From Halichoerus grypus (lineage: Eukaryota; Chordata; Mammalia; Carnivora; Phocidae): a DNA stretch of 64,000 bases. Both the position numbers and the translations under genes were made by a program. Under the pieces are notes generated by a model. It ran no database searches, was not told the origin of the DNA, and saw nothing but the letters and a program-made list of their open reading frames with translations. The stretch covers positions 51,610,598 to 51,674,597 of the forward strand of contig NC_135720.1 of assembly GCF_964656455.1 (NCBI RefSeq). Direction: 5' to 3'. Every line of letters starts with the position of its first letter. Position 1 is the first letter of the stretch. Positions 1-11,300 of this stretch are shown here, in pieces.

Positions 1-1395
1 TTTGAACCCCCTTCAGTCAGGCTTCTCCACCCACTCCCTCATTCCACTCCATTGCTCCCGTCTGGTCATCAGTGACCTCCCCCTGGCTAAGCCAGCAGAC
101 AATTCTCAGCCTTCACCTCTCTGGACCCTGTGCAGCTGATCCTCCTCTTTGAACCACTTTCTTCACTTCTCCTGGGGACGCTGCTCCCCTCTGGTTCTCC
201 TCCTCCCTTACCCGTTGATCTTTTTCTCACCTGCTGTCTGTGTTGGGGGCGCCAAAACTCAGTGCCCAGATTCCTTTTCCTGCTGTACTTTTTCCCCAGG
301 TGATCTTCTCCATGCTCACAACTTAAATACTTAATACTCACCTGCAGAGAACTCTCAAATGTATGTACACAGCCTGGCTGACTCCCCTGAGCCCAAGGCT
401 CCCGCTTCCAATGGCCTACTCCACATCTCTCCCTGGATGTCTAAGGGCATCTCAAAGTCATCCTGTCTAAAATGGAACTCCTAACTGCTCCTCTTGAAGT
501 CCTGCCGTCTCAGCAACTCCATCATTCACGTTGCTAAGGCCAAACACCATGGAGTTATCCCTGCTTCCTCTCTTTCTCTCAGAGACCATATCGAATCCCT
601 GAGTATATCATATTGGCTGCACTTGCAAAATATGCCCAGGACGCAACTTCTCATCTCCTTCTCGGCCACCACGCCAGCCCAGGTCATGCATCACCTAATA
701 CTGCAACAACTTTCTTCATGTTCGCCCAGGTTCTACCCTTGCTCTTTATTCCCCTGTTCTCAATAGAGTAACTACACTGGTCAGTTTCAAACACAAGGCA
801 GATTATGTTACTCCTCTAATCACATTTCAGGAGCTTCCCATATCACTTAGAATAAAAATCAAAATGCCTTCCACAGTCTACCAGTGAGGTCATAGGTGAT
901 CTGTCCACTGCCCCTCTTTGACCTCTCATTATTTCTCTGAACTTTTCTACCACTGACCCCCTTACTCATTCTGCTCCAGCTATTGACCTCCTTGCTATTC
1001 CTCTAAACACAAGCACGTTTCCCCCTCAAGGCCTCTGCCTTTTCTGTTCCTCTATCTGGACTGTTCCTCCCAACAGATACAGAGATAGCTTGCCCGTCTT
1101 TAAGGTCGTATGTCATATCTTCAGAAAGGCCTACCTTGACTTACCCTGTTGAAACTTGCAACACCCCCCCACCCACGTTCCCTTTCCCCTTCCATGTTTT
1201 ACTTTTGTCTTTATCACTATAGGATATACCCCATATTTTACTTATTTATTTTGCTATTGGTTATTGTCTGCCTCCTACCATAAAACATAAACTGCTTGAG
1301 AGTAGAGACATTTTATTTTCTTGTTTACTCCTGTACCATGAGGACCTGGCACACGGTAGGTGTTCAGTAAATAATTGTGGAATAAATGTTGTTGA
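1..1395 (+). mobile_element. Long L2 LINE fragment (ORF2 C-terminal part and 3' end), continues off left edge
   Basis: Reads along the L2 (CR1-clade LINE) consensus as I know it: a reverse-transcriptase-region block near 10-130 (codons resembling the 'VTNDL' segment), the 'wMSNRHLKL' block near 430-480, the 'LRDHI' block near 580-600, and a recognisable 3' end near 1290-1395 (gacctggcacacggtaggtg ... aataaatg). Many stops and indels show it is dead. Most L2 copies in mammals are a few hundred bases, so about 1.4 kb is long, and the upstream part may lie outside the window. The short open frames here are shadows in this relic. Family call from memory of the consensus, not an alignment. Confidence 0.8.
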
Positions 1396-1714
1396 CAAAT
1401 ATTTGGCGTTGGTTTTGCAGGGATGATTGGGGACGGGGGACTACAGAAAAACCCAAAGCCCATGCTCCTTCTCTACCCTCACTCGACCAATCACCTTTAC
1501 TTGGATGAGCCCCACATCTCTATCTCTGATCTCCAAATTCATATTTTCAGTGCCTATTTAATTGATCAGTGAACAACTCTGAATGCCCATATTCTAAGTT
1601 TGTACTCTATGTAGTATCATCTTCGGGTTTTTTATCTCAGAAATAGTGCATCATTACTTGCCATTCGCCCTGTTATCCAGATGAGAAACTGATCAGTTAC
1701 ACTGACAGAAACAT
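1396..1714. other. Unique sequence, nothing recognised
   Basis: Follows the L2 3' end. No repeat, gene or regulatory motif that I can name. Confidence 0.4.
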
Positions 1715-1822
1715 ATGAGGACCTATCCTGTGCCATCCAGCGGGCCAGACCCTACCACCACAGGCAAGGCACATAGTCCCTTCCTTCAAGGAGCCACATT
1801 GGATAATCATTGTGATAGAGAT
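1715..1822 (-). mobile_element. Short L2 3'-end fragment
   Basis: Resembles the reverse complement of the L2 3' region: 'cctatcctgtgccatccagc' through 'ccttccttcaaggagc' parallels the usual antisense pattern of a 'tgtgccaggcac' block followed by a 'ccctcaaggagcttac' block. Degenerate. Confidence 0.45.
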
Positions 1823-1849
1823 GCTATTGTGTACAGGATGCTATTGTTC

Positions 1850-2045
1850 ATTTCTTCCAAAGTGGAAAAATCTCTTTTTTATGATTAGTAAGGTAGTATA
1901 TATTCAAAAAATAGTATATGTTCATCATAAATAATTTGATTAAAGACATAAGTGAAATGGAAACTGTAAGTCACCTATAATCTCACATTCAAGACACAAC
2001 TGTTGTTAACAAGTTGGTGTATATTCTTCCAGACATGTTTCTGTG
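1850..2045. repeat. Probable ancient LINE-like fragment
   Basis: The block with 'cacctataatctcacattca' and 'tgttaacaagttggtgtata' resembles a common old mammalian repeat (L1M 3'UTR-like, 'cccataatcccaccacc ... ttaacattttggtgtat'). Family and strand are uncertain. Confidence 0.35.
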
Positions 2046-2049
2046 CATA

Positions 2050-2232
2050 TTTAAAGATAACAAACACTTACTGAATTCTTATTATGGACTAGACACCATG
2101 AAATGTGCTTTAAAATGAACTCATTTTAACCTCACAGTGATCCTCCCAGGCAGGTACTATTATTATCCCCATTTTATAGACCAAGAAACTGAGGTTTAAG
2201 AAGGTCAAAGAAGATCCCATAGGTTGTAAGGT
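2050..2232 (-). mobile_element. MIR SINE
   Basis: Antisense MIR. The core 'actattattatccccatttt' followed by 'agaaactgagg' and 'aaggtcaaag' is the reverse complement of the MIR 'cctcagtttcctcat ... aaaatggggataataatagt' core. The 'cttactgaattcttattatg' block is the antisense MIR tail. Confidence 0.85.
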
Positions 2233-2234
2233 AC

Positions 2235-2640
2235 CTATCAGTCAAGGTAGGCTGAGTTATACCACGGTAATAGCATCTTCAATATCTCAGTGGCTGACAT
2301 TAACAAAGGTTTGTTTCTTGCTGATGCTAATGAACCGTGTCAATCATGTGTGGCTCTGCTCCATGTTGTCTTGTCTTCATCCCAGGACACAGGCTGACCC
2401 CCAAAGAGCCCCTTCTATCAGGGACTTAGCTAATCATCAGAATACAGAGAAGAGAGAACATAATAGAAGCAAATGATGGCTCATAAAGGGTCTACTTACA
2501 AGGGGCCTGCCTCACTTCGCCTCTGATTTCATTAGCCAAAGCAGGTCACACGACCAGCCTGGTATCAATGAATGGGAAAGCAAAGCCTTCCCCCAGGGAG
2601 AGACAGTAAATATTTTCAATAATAACACAATCCACTGAAA
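2235..2640. repeat. Ancient interspersed repeat, family not assigned
   Basis: The pattern 'ctcagtggctgacattaaca' + 'aaggtttgtttcttgctgat', then 'ggctctgctccatg' and a terminal 'gccaaagcaggtcacacgac', is that of a widespread old mammalian repeat with a 'gtggcttaacacaacaaagg' head. Related-looking copies occur at 39835-40200 and perhaps 27970-28520. I cannot say whether it is LTR- or DNA-transposon-derived. Confidence 0.45.
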
Positions 2641-2829
2641 GTGCTGAGTTTACATTTTAATCCAGCCTGCCTGTAGAGCTTAAAAGCTTGACTACTAGGC
2701 ATGTATCTATTTTTTAACTCTAAAAGTAAGAATTCTACACACATTGCTGAGTAACCACCTTTTATATGTAGTCTCTATCAGACTGCGGGCTTCTGTGTCG
2801 GTCTAGACTTGGAGTATTCCCTTTTCAAG

Positions 2830-3080
2830 ACAGCAGAATTTCATAGGGGAAATCTTTCACTCTGCCTGTGGAAATCCTCTTTATCTCTAATCCGCCTCGG
2901 AGGCCTCAGTCCTGGAATGAATCACTGCCTCCTGAGCACCCTTGTTGATTTGGTTTACACTTTACCTTTGCCATGTATGTGCCCTGTCTTACAATTATTT
3001 GTTTACGTGTCTGTTTCCTTTGCTAGATTTTGAGCACCTTAAAGCAGGAATTATGCCTATCTAGAGCTAAAGGTTTTTTA
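2830..3080 (+). mobile_element. L2 3'-end fragment
   Basis: The order 'caattatttgtttacgtgtc', 'tttgctagattttgagcacc', 'ttaaagcaggaattatgcct' follows the L2 3' region ('ttgtttacttgtctgtctcc ... agactgtgagctccttgagggcagg'). Degenerate. Confidence 0.5.
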
Positions 3081-4079
3081 TCTTCCCGTGTCTGGGCTTG
3101 CTTGACAGAGATGAGATACTGTCCGTTGATTTTGCAATATCGTGGAGTTATACTCTTTGCTGTCTCTGTCACTTCATTACCTAAACTGGTTCTTTTGTGT
3201 CATTTAAATTTAGTGACCCCTGCAGAATTCACGCAGATTTTGTTGGTTAAAGGGGTCCTTGAATAGTTCTGCCTTCCGGTGCTTGTTAAAATTGCAGCAG
3301 TAACAATATTAGGGAAGTAAAATGGCAAATAGATATTAATACCTCCCTGCTTACTCATAAAGGAGGAGTAGCACGGGAGAAACTCAAACCCAATATAATA
3401 ATCGCTCTGAACTCCTTATATGATCATCAAGTTTTGCCCTCTCCTCTCTGCAGCGAAAGTTACTAAATGAATGGGAGCTCATCTGTAAGAATAGAGCTGT
3501 GGGACCGGTGCTGGAGGGGGAAGCATGTGACACTTGCTAATTATCTAAGAGAGGGGCTTGCCATACGTTCTTCAACAAGCGCAACCCGCTCAGGGTTGCA
3601 AAGCGCCTGTTATTCTGCCCAGAACGTTTATTTTTTAAGAGTGGCAAGTAAAAATGGATTCCTAATCTGCATCACAGCCAGGAGCACCAGACTTTGAAGG
3701 AAAGCCCTTCTCCGACAAAAGGCCACGGCCATCTGGAAGAAGAGCCCCCCCTCCTAAGCAGATGGGGGGTAGGTTCCATCACCTTGGGGCGGGGTTGCCC
3801 CAAGACACGTCTTGCAGTTACTCACTTACTCTGTCATTAACAGTAACCAGTGCATCCTCTCCACCTCATTCTTTTTGAGCACCTGCCTAAGTGGTATTGT
3901 GCAGTCTCTCCCTGAGAGACCCTAAGGACAAACATTGCATCCCTTTTTGTCCCCGAGCCAGCTTGGTCTACAGCAGGTGTTTTGGAAAAGTAGGTGTGAG
4001 CGGAGCCCCAAACAACCAAACCTGACACAATTTTTGGAAGTGTGATGTGTGTAGAGGTGATCTGTCAAGCCCTTGCTGG
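3081..4079. other. Unique sequence, no recognised repeat
   Basis: No interspersed repeat seen. It contains one splice-acceptor-like pyrimidine tract at about 3435-3453 followed by a short open stretch (see findings). Otherwise nothing that I can name. Confidence 0.4.
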
Positions 4080-4305
4080 TAAGAAGGTGCTCTCGGGGGC
4101 CTCACCCTCCTTCCTCAGGGCCTGCCCCCCGCCCCGGCCCCTCGGGGGCATGGCATGGCCAGATTTCCGCTCTCCGCCTGCAGTCCGCTGGGGCTCCTGC
4201 TGCAGGGGCTCGGGCTGGGGTGGGAAACCCGCTCCCCGCCTGGCCCCAGGGCCTGTTATCTCCACGCCGCACGCTGCTTCCCTCACGTATCCTGTGCCAA
4301 CGCCG
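4080..4305. promoter_or_regulatory. Small GC/CpG-rich patch
   Basis: By hand count, about 16 CpGs in roughly 225 bp, with an Sp1-like run 'gccccccgccccggcccc' near 4123-4140. The flanks are CpG-poor. Several overlapping open frames on both strands (for example 4042-4356) are what GC-rich DNA gives by chance; none resembles a known protein. It could be a weak CpG island or enhancer. No TATA box or clear initiator is evident. Confidence 0.35.
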
Positions 4306-6289
4306 CATCAAGCCCATCTGACGTTTTTTCAAAATGTCTTTAGCATCATTTCCTGAGCGTGCACATTTGCTTGTGCTGCAAAACGAAGTCCAAGCTGAGA
4401 ACTCTGTTTGCAAGTTTCACGCAGGGTTATTGGGACCACAGGCTTCCAGAGGCAGGAGCAAATGCTTTTGCCCTTATCAGAGCAGAAGAGGGCCCAGTTT
4501 TCCTGTGAAACCCAAGCAATTTGCAGACCAGAGCGGGTTTGCGTGTTGTTGTTTTTTTTTAATCTAAGTGGAGACCTGCTCTTCCAATTGGAAAAAAAAA
4601 AATCATGGAAGAATGAATCCCTCCCCCACATAATTTAGCATCGGATTGTTCTGTGCAGCCATTCCTCCTTTCTGGAGGCTAGTTCGAGGCAGCATGGAGG
4701 GCTGGGTGCTTGGCTCAGGGCACAGGTGGTGGGTGCTTTAGTCCCCGCTTAGCCTCGGCCCAGCTCTCTGTAAATAATGCAGCCTGATGAGATTTCTCCT
4801 TTCCTTTACCCTTTCTCCTAACCCTTTCGGCTCAGTTTGCTTACATCATCCTGCTTGGGTTTAAATGGCTACCTGTGCCATGTTCTCCTGGATACAGATG
4901 GAGGTGTTGCCCGCTTCCCCAGCTGGCTTCTAGTGACTCAAATGCAGGAGGTAGAGCTTTGGGGCCAGTGGCTGCCAGAGCTCAGCTGCTGCTAGAGTTC
5001 AATGGGTTTTCTGTCATTATGGGATGGACACTTGCACTCCTGGGCCATGTACTGCGGTGTGCTCATCTTGCTACGTCCTGCGTATAAAAGGAAAAGATCA
5101 CACACATCCTTTGTTCCCTCCTGTTGAACTGCAAGCAGATAATAAAATCAAACTTGGTAGTTCACTGATAGAATAATTTCAGCTCAAAGAAAAAAAAAGA
5201 AAAGATGGATAGGAAATCTCTGGAAACTGCAGCCTTTCTCTTCTCATTTTAAGGATAAGTTAGCTACATCCTTGGGGCAGTAAGACATTGCATAAATATC
5301 AAGCTGAGTTTAACTTCACTGTGCTCAACAATGAACGCTTTTAATTATTTTAGTGTTTTTTTTTTTTAAAGCAATGAATTACGAGTTAAGCAGTCTGCGA
5401 GGCTATAGTCATCTTCAATAAGAATTCTTGCAAAGAAAAAGGCTGTAAGAGAAAACTGATTGAGGAAGGTAAGAGTGAGACTAATGTAACCCACTGGAAT
5501 CATATCATTCTAGAATTTTAATTAAGTAAATTTAAAAGCACTGGAGAGCCATCTACACAAATAATAGGCTGAAAGTTAGCAGGCTGTGTTTAATACAGCA
5601 ATCATCATTCAAAGGAAAACTGGAAAACCTTAACCCTATCCGTGCAGCAAGGGAGCAAGGGATGGGCACGGACAGAACCCCTAGCTTCCTAGTCAGAAAA
5701 GCATTATTAAAATCTTTGCAAAAGAAATGAGGTCTGCAATAAAGTATAATGGAAATTACACACACACACGCCTTTACAAAGAGATTAAGCCACAATCAAT
5801 TTAAAAGATAAGAATAAAATTGAAAGCTCATTCCATTTTATAAGGCACAAAACTAATCCCCATAAAGTCACTCGAATGGCTGGATTCTTGGGGTAGACTC
5901 TATGTGATCAAAGTAGTCACTTTTTAGCTAATTCAGGGCTCTTTCCAGACTCACGCATCATCAGGCCAGGCCTGGGTACTCCCACTGCTTAAGGTCAAGC
6001 ACACCAAAGAATTATATTCAGGAACACACAGGTGATGATTTAGAAAAAATAATCCACTTTGGACATCACTGAGGCCACTAGATGGAACACATTTACCATC
6101 CTAGTAGCATCTGATCACTTCCTTATCCCAAATCTTTAAGGTATAACCCATTAGTGAGTGACTTTACACTTTGGGGTTTCCTAAATGAAATGTGATTTTC
6201 CTTGTTGAGATGAAATACTGCTGGCTGGAGTGTTAGTCACATTAATCTTTACACTTTTTGTATATTTAACCTGTTTTGCAGCTCTGAAA
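4306..6289. other. Unique, partly AT-rich sequence
   Basis: No recognised transposon. The 5340-5800 stretch has few simple repeats and even base composition and may hold conserved non-coding sequence, but only cross-species alignment could show this. A minor (AC)n lies at 5758-5769. Confidence 0.35.
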
Positions 6290-7085
6290 GTGTACGTACC
6301 ATTTGATCCAGTAATTCTACTTACAGTAATGTATTCTATAGATATGCTTATATATAGGCATTGTTTGAAATAAGGACAGATGGCAAACAACCTAAAAGTT
6401 CTTTAAAAAGAACTGGCAGGGATGATCTGCTATATCCACACAGGGGAACACCATGCTGCTCATCAAAAGAATGGGGTAATACTGACTGCATGACATGGAA
6501 TCGTCTCTACAATTCATTATTGAGAGGACAAAAGTGGGACACCTGGTTGGCTCGACTGGTTGGGTGTCAGACTCTTGGTTTTGGCTCAGGTCATGGTCTC
6601 ATTGGTCATGGTCTCATGGGTCATGGGATGGAGTCCCCAATCAGGCTCCATGCTGGGTGGGGAGTCTGCTTGAGGAGTCTCTCCCTCTGCCTCTCCTCCG
6701 ACTTGCATGCACATTCTTTCTCTCTCCAATAAATGGATAAATATTAAAAAAAAAAAAAAAAAAAGGTAAAAGTGAGGATAAGAGTGTACACAATACTGCC
6801 ATGTGTTTTTTTTTTTTAACAAAAGATTTTAAGTGCATGCAGGAAATATCTCTGGAAGGCTACTCCCCAGTCCCTACCTCCCAAAAAGATAACACTGTGG
6901 CCTCCAGGGAGGTGTAGGGTGTCAGGGGGACAGGAATGTGAGAGGAAGTTGCTTTAATATCATAGCCTGGCTTTTTTCCCCCAATTTAAGTCAGTTTTGT
7001 TGAGATATATTGGATGAGTTTTGACAGATGAATGTTATATTCTTTTGTACTCTTTGATTTTGTGCATTTTTACAAAAAACAATTT
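6290..7085 (+). mobile_element. Old L1 3' end, split by a CAN-SINE
   Basis: The left part (6290-6536) carries the typical L1 3' ORF2 wording 'accatttgatccagtaattc' and 'gctgctcatcaaaagaatgg'. The right part (6768-7085) carries the 3'UTR wording 'ggaaatatctctggaaggct' and 'ttcttttgtactctttgatt'. A SINE at 6537-6767 interrupts it. Old L1M/L1ME-type by divergence. Confidence 0.75.
6537..6767 (+). mobile_element. CAN-SINE (tRNA-Lys-derived), old copy
   Basis: Head 'ggacacctggttggctcgac', 'ggctcaggtcatg' B-box region, CT-rich middle, 'aataaatggataaat' tail and a long A run. The 'ggtcatggtctcat' B-box segment is locally duplicated. Flanked by the short direct repeat aaaagtg (6530-6536 and 6768-6774). 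More divergent than the other copies. Confidence 0.9.
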
Positions 7086-7361
7086 CGAGGAAAAATATCT
7101 GAGCTAGATTCTTCAGAAGTTCTATGGAATAAAAGATTTACATAAGATACTTTCTTTGGTCTGTGAACTAGTAGTAGAAGGTGGCCACGGTGGGAAGATC
7201 AGTTATTCTGATCTTATAGGTAAATGTCCCACATGGTAGTGAATCACCTGGGAAGTTGTGGAGGTCCCAACAGTGAGGAAGTGGAGGGTGGGTTTAGGGA
7301 GGTGACAAGGAGAAGCCAGAGGGCTGCTCTCACTTCTATGAGCTGAAAGTACCTCCTCCTA

Positions 7362-7726
7362 TGTTATGGTCTGAATGGTTGTGTCCCCAAAACATGTATG
7401 TTGAAGCCAAAACCCCTGATGTGACAGTATTGGGAGGTGGGGCCTGGGGAGGTGATTAGTTTTAGATGAAGTCATGAGAATACAGCCCATGATGGGATTA
7501 GTGCCCTTATAAGAAGAGGGAGAGACAGCAGAGCTTCTTCTCTATCGTATTGTGAGGAGACAGCAAGAAGATGACTGTCTACAAACCAGGAGAGGGCTCT
7601 TACCAGAACCCAACCATGCTGGCACCCCAATCTCAGACTTCCCAGCCTCCAGAACTGAAAAATACATTTCTGTTAAGACACCCAGTCTATGGTATCTCGT
7701 TATGGCAGCCCAAACTGACTAATACA
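7362..7726 (+). mobile_element. Solo LTR of a MaLR (MST/MLT1-type ERVL-MaLR) element
   Basis: Begins TGTTATGGTCTGAATGG and ends ..CTAATACA, with the diagnostic internal order 'tattgggaggtggggcctgg', 'gggattagtgcccttataag', 'ggagacagcaagaagatgac', 'ttcccagcctccagaactg', 'cacccagtctatggtatctc'. Only one LTR is present and no retroviral coding sequence, so it is a solo LTR left by recombination. No convincing 5-bp target duplication at the ends. A second, more diverged LTR of this kind lies at 46595-46976. Confidence 0.85.
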
Positions 7727-8339
7727 ACCCAGTATAGAGGATGAGACCAGAAAGCTCTTTATTTTATAATCACTCTATCAATATTTAAGGAGGTCTTTTT
7801 GAAATGCTCGCTTATGGCCCAATGGCTCCAGACCCTTCTGAAGATATTTGTAAATTAGTGTGCTAAAACCAATTTAATGTTCTTATTGTACCTTCTGTCA
7901 GCTTGAGAGGTGGAATTCCATTTCATCTCAAGTGGTTTGAAATTTACAACGCCAATTTGGTTAGGTTACATTGGCCCCAGCTCCATCAAGAAGGCCATCT
8001 GAGGTCCAAGCAACAAAGGAGGGAGAACCGTGGCAGAGTCAAGCAATGGGCTGGGAAGGCCACAGAGCAGGAACATGGTACATTAACACCACCAGAGGCG
8101 AGGCTAGAGGCCAAACATGTATGAGGAAGAGGCTGGAGACATTGAAATGGTCCTGCCTGAGCTACCTAAAGTGTGATCAGCTTGTGACCAAACACTGTCA
8201 AGTCATTCTCTAGTTGTTTCATGTGTATGCAGCCTGTTTCCTGACCTACAGTGCAAGGTTCCCAAATGAAGAGAATCTTTTTTCCTCTATCTCCTCCTCC
8301 TTTTCCCTCTTTTTATCCCTAAGCACTCAGCAAATGTGA
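7727..8339. other. Unique sequence, nothing recognised
   Basis: No transposon or gene recognised. The open frames at 7903-8213 overlap one another in different frames and resemble nothing known. Confidence 0.4.
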
Positions 8340-8402
8340 AGAAAGGAAAAGGAAGGAGGGAGGGAGGGAGGGAAGGAGGAGAGGAGGGAAGGAAGGAGGG
8401 GC
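8340..8402. repeat. Purine (GGGA/GGAA)n tract with G-quadruplex potential
   Basis: All-purine tract on the + strand. GGG runs at 8358-8360, 8362-8364, 8366-8368 and 8370-8372 are separated by single A residues, giving a perfect short-loop G-quadruplex motif. Confidence 0.9.
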
Positions 8403-8452
8403 AGAGTGAGCAGGAACTATTGCCTAAGGGTCAGTGGAATTGTTAAGTATAG

Positions 8453-8475
8453 ATAAGGTAAGGTAAGGTAAGTAC
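8453..8475 (+). repeat. (AAGGT)n pentanucleotide microsatellite
   Basis: Four consecutive 'aaggt' units within 'agataaggtaaggtaaggta' and its extension. Confidence 0.85.
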
Positions 8476-8675
8476 AAAACTGAAATTAAGCAGAGCTAAA
8501 ATTTCTGAATTCCGGCCTTTTGGACAATATATCTAGAGTTATCACAGACTAGACTGATAGGTACAAGCATGAGGCTGACTTCAGGAATCACTGAACATAG
8601 AGAAGCCAGCCCTTTGCACCTGTTGAGTCTCCCCACATCCACACGGTAAAGATAAGTCAACTTTCTTTGATGGAT
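8476..8675. other. Unique sequence
   Basis: Nothing recognised between the pentanucleotide tract and the following MIR. Confidence 0.4.
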
Positions 8676-8895
8676 CCAGCTTCACCGCTGCCTAGTTGTA
8701 CAACTTTGAGCACTTAACTCCTATGTTTCATTTTCCTCATCTATAAAGTGGGGTTAATAATAGTCCCTCTGTCTCATAGTTACTATGAAAACTAAATTTA
8801 AAATATATTATATACTATAGGTATGTATTAATATATGTATGCTGAGCATAATATCAGACACACAGAGACTATATGATAAATATTAACTATTATGA
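8676..8895 (+). mobile_element. MIR SINE
   Basis: Sense MIR: 'ctgcctagttgtacaacttt' tRNA-side block, 'ttttcctcatctataaagtg' + 'gggttaataatag' core, then an AT-rich degenerate tail with 'cacacagagactatatgata'. Confidence 0.8.
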
Positions 8896-9829
8896 TTACT
8901 AATATCACTAAATTATTTAAAGTTTCCCCACCTTAAATAGCTTAATAATATTAACAATGGGATCACCATTTTGCCTGTGGCTCAAGCATTCTCTGGGCTC
9001 TAGGTAATGATGGCATTTACAACAGTGGGTTTCAGATAATAGGCTAATTGATCTTGTTTAATAAAGATGGAATTTATTCTACATTCGGTGTCTGTACCCA
9101 TCCATGAAAAGACCTAAATACACTACACGTATAGGGATATTAGTCATTAAAATGTGCTAACAGGAAAAAATCCCATTTCCTGTCATAATTATCATTAGGG
9201 AAAGAATTCTTGAGAGCAGCCTAGTAAAGGCAAAATCTGCCATCATACCCAGCACGAGGCAGCCTCATCTTTTGGAGATACTGAGTGCCCCCACCAAAGG
9301 CAGAGTAATTCCTGATCGATATATTATGTTCTTCCAATGGACTCATCTATCTAATGTGAATTCAATTTAGAGGACGCTGCCAGACAGAATTAAATATCTT
9401 AGTTTGAAAAATTACAAAGAAAGTGTGTTTATAACAGTTCTATTTGACTGAATCAATTTTCTAAGCATTTATCTTTTAAGGGTCCTAGAGGTCTTGCCTA
9501 TAGGGTGTGTCTCCCAGATAGACTTTGCAGGACACCATCTGCTGCAAGAAAGGACCCTACAATGTTTTATTCTGGGCCTTCAATAGCTGTCCAAGGGGAT
9601 TGCTGCAGGAGAAAAGTGCGTAAAATATCACTTACCACAGACATTTCCACAAGCAATTATTCTACCCCTTACCTAGATTAATTATTAATCTGTGTATTTT
9701 AGGGAGATCAGAGTTACAGCAAAAGGGTTATGATGGGACATGACTAAAGAGACGATCTCAAATACTAAATGGGGATAACCCACATAATGGCACTGGTTCT
9801 GATTAAGATTCTTATGCAAGAAATAATAA
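8896..9829. other. Unique AT-rich sequence
   Basis: No named repeat, gene or motif recognised. Confidence 0.4.
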
Positions 9830-10075
9830 TACCCCTTTATGAAACACTTGCCATTAGCCACACTTTGCACAAGCCATGTTATATATATCTTATCATTGCT
9901 TTCTCATGTTGATGCTGATGGGTTTATTTTACAGATGATGAAATTAAGATTCAGAGAGACTCAGTGAGGTTAAAAGAAATTGCCCAAGTCCCACAACTGA
10001 TTAACGACAAAGCTGGCACTGAAACCCAAGTTCAGCTGACCCCAGAGTATATGCTTTTTTGCATCCTACTGATCT
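9830..10075 (-). mobile_element. MIR SINE
   Basis: Antisense MIR. 'ttattttacagatgatgaaa' + 'ttaagattcagagagactca', 'gaaattgcccaagtcccaca' and 'caaagctggcactgaaaccc' are the reverse complement of the MIR core and tRNA-side blocks. Confidence 0.85.
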
Positions 10076-10572
10076 GTCAGGTTCAGCAGCTAAAAGTATA
10101 AAATATGCTGTCTTTTCTCCCAACTATTTTCAGAGATATTCCCCTAGCACAGATCCAATCAATTAACCAATATTTCTGTTAAAAGTATTATAACCACTGT
10201 AGGACTATTCTCTATTTTTAAAAGGTATAATTGGAGAAGGTATAGTGTCTTTATGGGATTTTTCCCCCCTGGATAAAATTTCAATCCGCCTTTTCAGATT
10301 TAGTATTCTTTTTGAGGAGAGTTAATCCCCTTACTTGGTATTAAGTCAAAAATCACAAGAAAGAAATAGAATATAGATCTGAAAAGTATTCAAAGTGCAA
10401 TTCAGAATGAGATTTTTATAATGACGAAAATAAAGACAATGAGAGAATAAAATGAGAAAGTATATTCACAGGAGTTGTAGAAAGAGACTAGAGCCTACTA
10501 TATCCAAATGGTAATAGCTGAGAATATTCTAGAATTAATAATAAAAATAAATCCTCTGATTGAAAAAGCACA

Positions 10573-10782
10573 GGGGGTGCGTGGGTGGCTCAGTCATTAA
10601 GCGTCTGCCTTCAGCTCAGGTCATGATCCCAGGGTCCTGGGATCGAGCCCTGCGTCAGGCTCCCTGCTCCGCGGGAGGCCTGCTTCCCCCTCGCCCACTC
10701 CCCCTGCTTGTGTTCCCTCTCTCACTGTCTCTCTCTCTGTGTCAAATGAATGAATAAAAAAATCTTAAAAAAGAAAAAAAAA
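10573..10782 (+). mobile_element. CAN-SINE
   Basis: Arctoid-type copy ('cagtcattaagcgtctgcct', 'ctccgcgggaggcctgcttc', tail 'tgaatgaataaaaa'). Perfect 11-bp target duplication gaaaaagcaca at 10562-10572 and 10783-10793. Inserted in the old L1M. Confidence 0.95.
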
Positions 10783-11126
10783 GAAAAAGCACAACAAATA
10801 TTGACTAGGCTAAATAAAATAAGCCTCACTTAGATATATATGGTGAAACTGTGGAACTTCAGAAATAAATCTTAGAAAAATGTAAAAACAGCCAGTAAAA
10901 AAAGCACATTGTCTGCAAAGGAACAACAATTAGACCAAAAGTTGACATCTCAGCAACAAAAATTGAGGCCAAAATAAAATAGGAAAATATCTTAAGAACT
11001 GCTGACCTAGAATTCTATACCCATTTAAATTACAATTCAAGAATGAGGATGAAATAAAGACATTTTCAAACAAAGACTAAGAGAATTTTCCACTCACAGA
11101 TTCTAAATGAAAGAACTATATAAAGA

Positions 11127-11300
11127 GGGGCACCTGGGTGGCTCATTTGTTTAAGCATTTGCCTTCAGCTCAGGTCATGATCCCAGGATTCTGGGACGGA
11201 GCCCCACAACAGACTCTCTGCTCAGCAGGGAGCCTGCTTCTCCCTCTCACTCTCCCTGTGTGTTCTCTCTCTCTCAAATAAATAAAATCTTAAAAAAAAA
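11127..11300 (+). mobile_element. CAN-SINE
   Basis: Target duplication of 17 bp with one mismatch: aaagaactatataaaga (11110-11126) and aaagaactacataaaga (11301-11317). Internal pattern 'ggctcatttgtttaagcatt', 'caaataaataaaatct' tail. Inserted in the old L1M. Confidence 0.95.

Noticed and set aside
6075..6090. CTCF-like 'ccactagatggaac'
   Set aside because: A mismatch at the critical GGC position and no supporting context.
7362..7726. Possible intact endogenous retrovirus next to the MaLR LTRs and the LTR-like repeat at 24555
   Set aside because: No paired LTRs, primer-binding site or gag/pol frames; these are isolated LTR relics.
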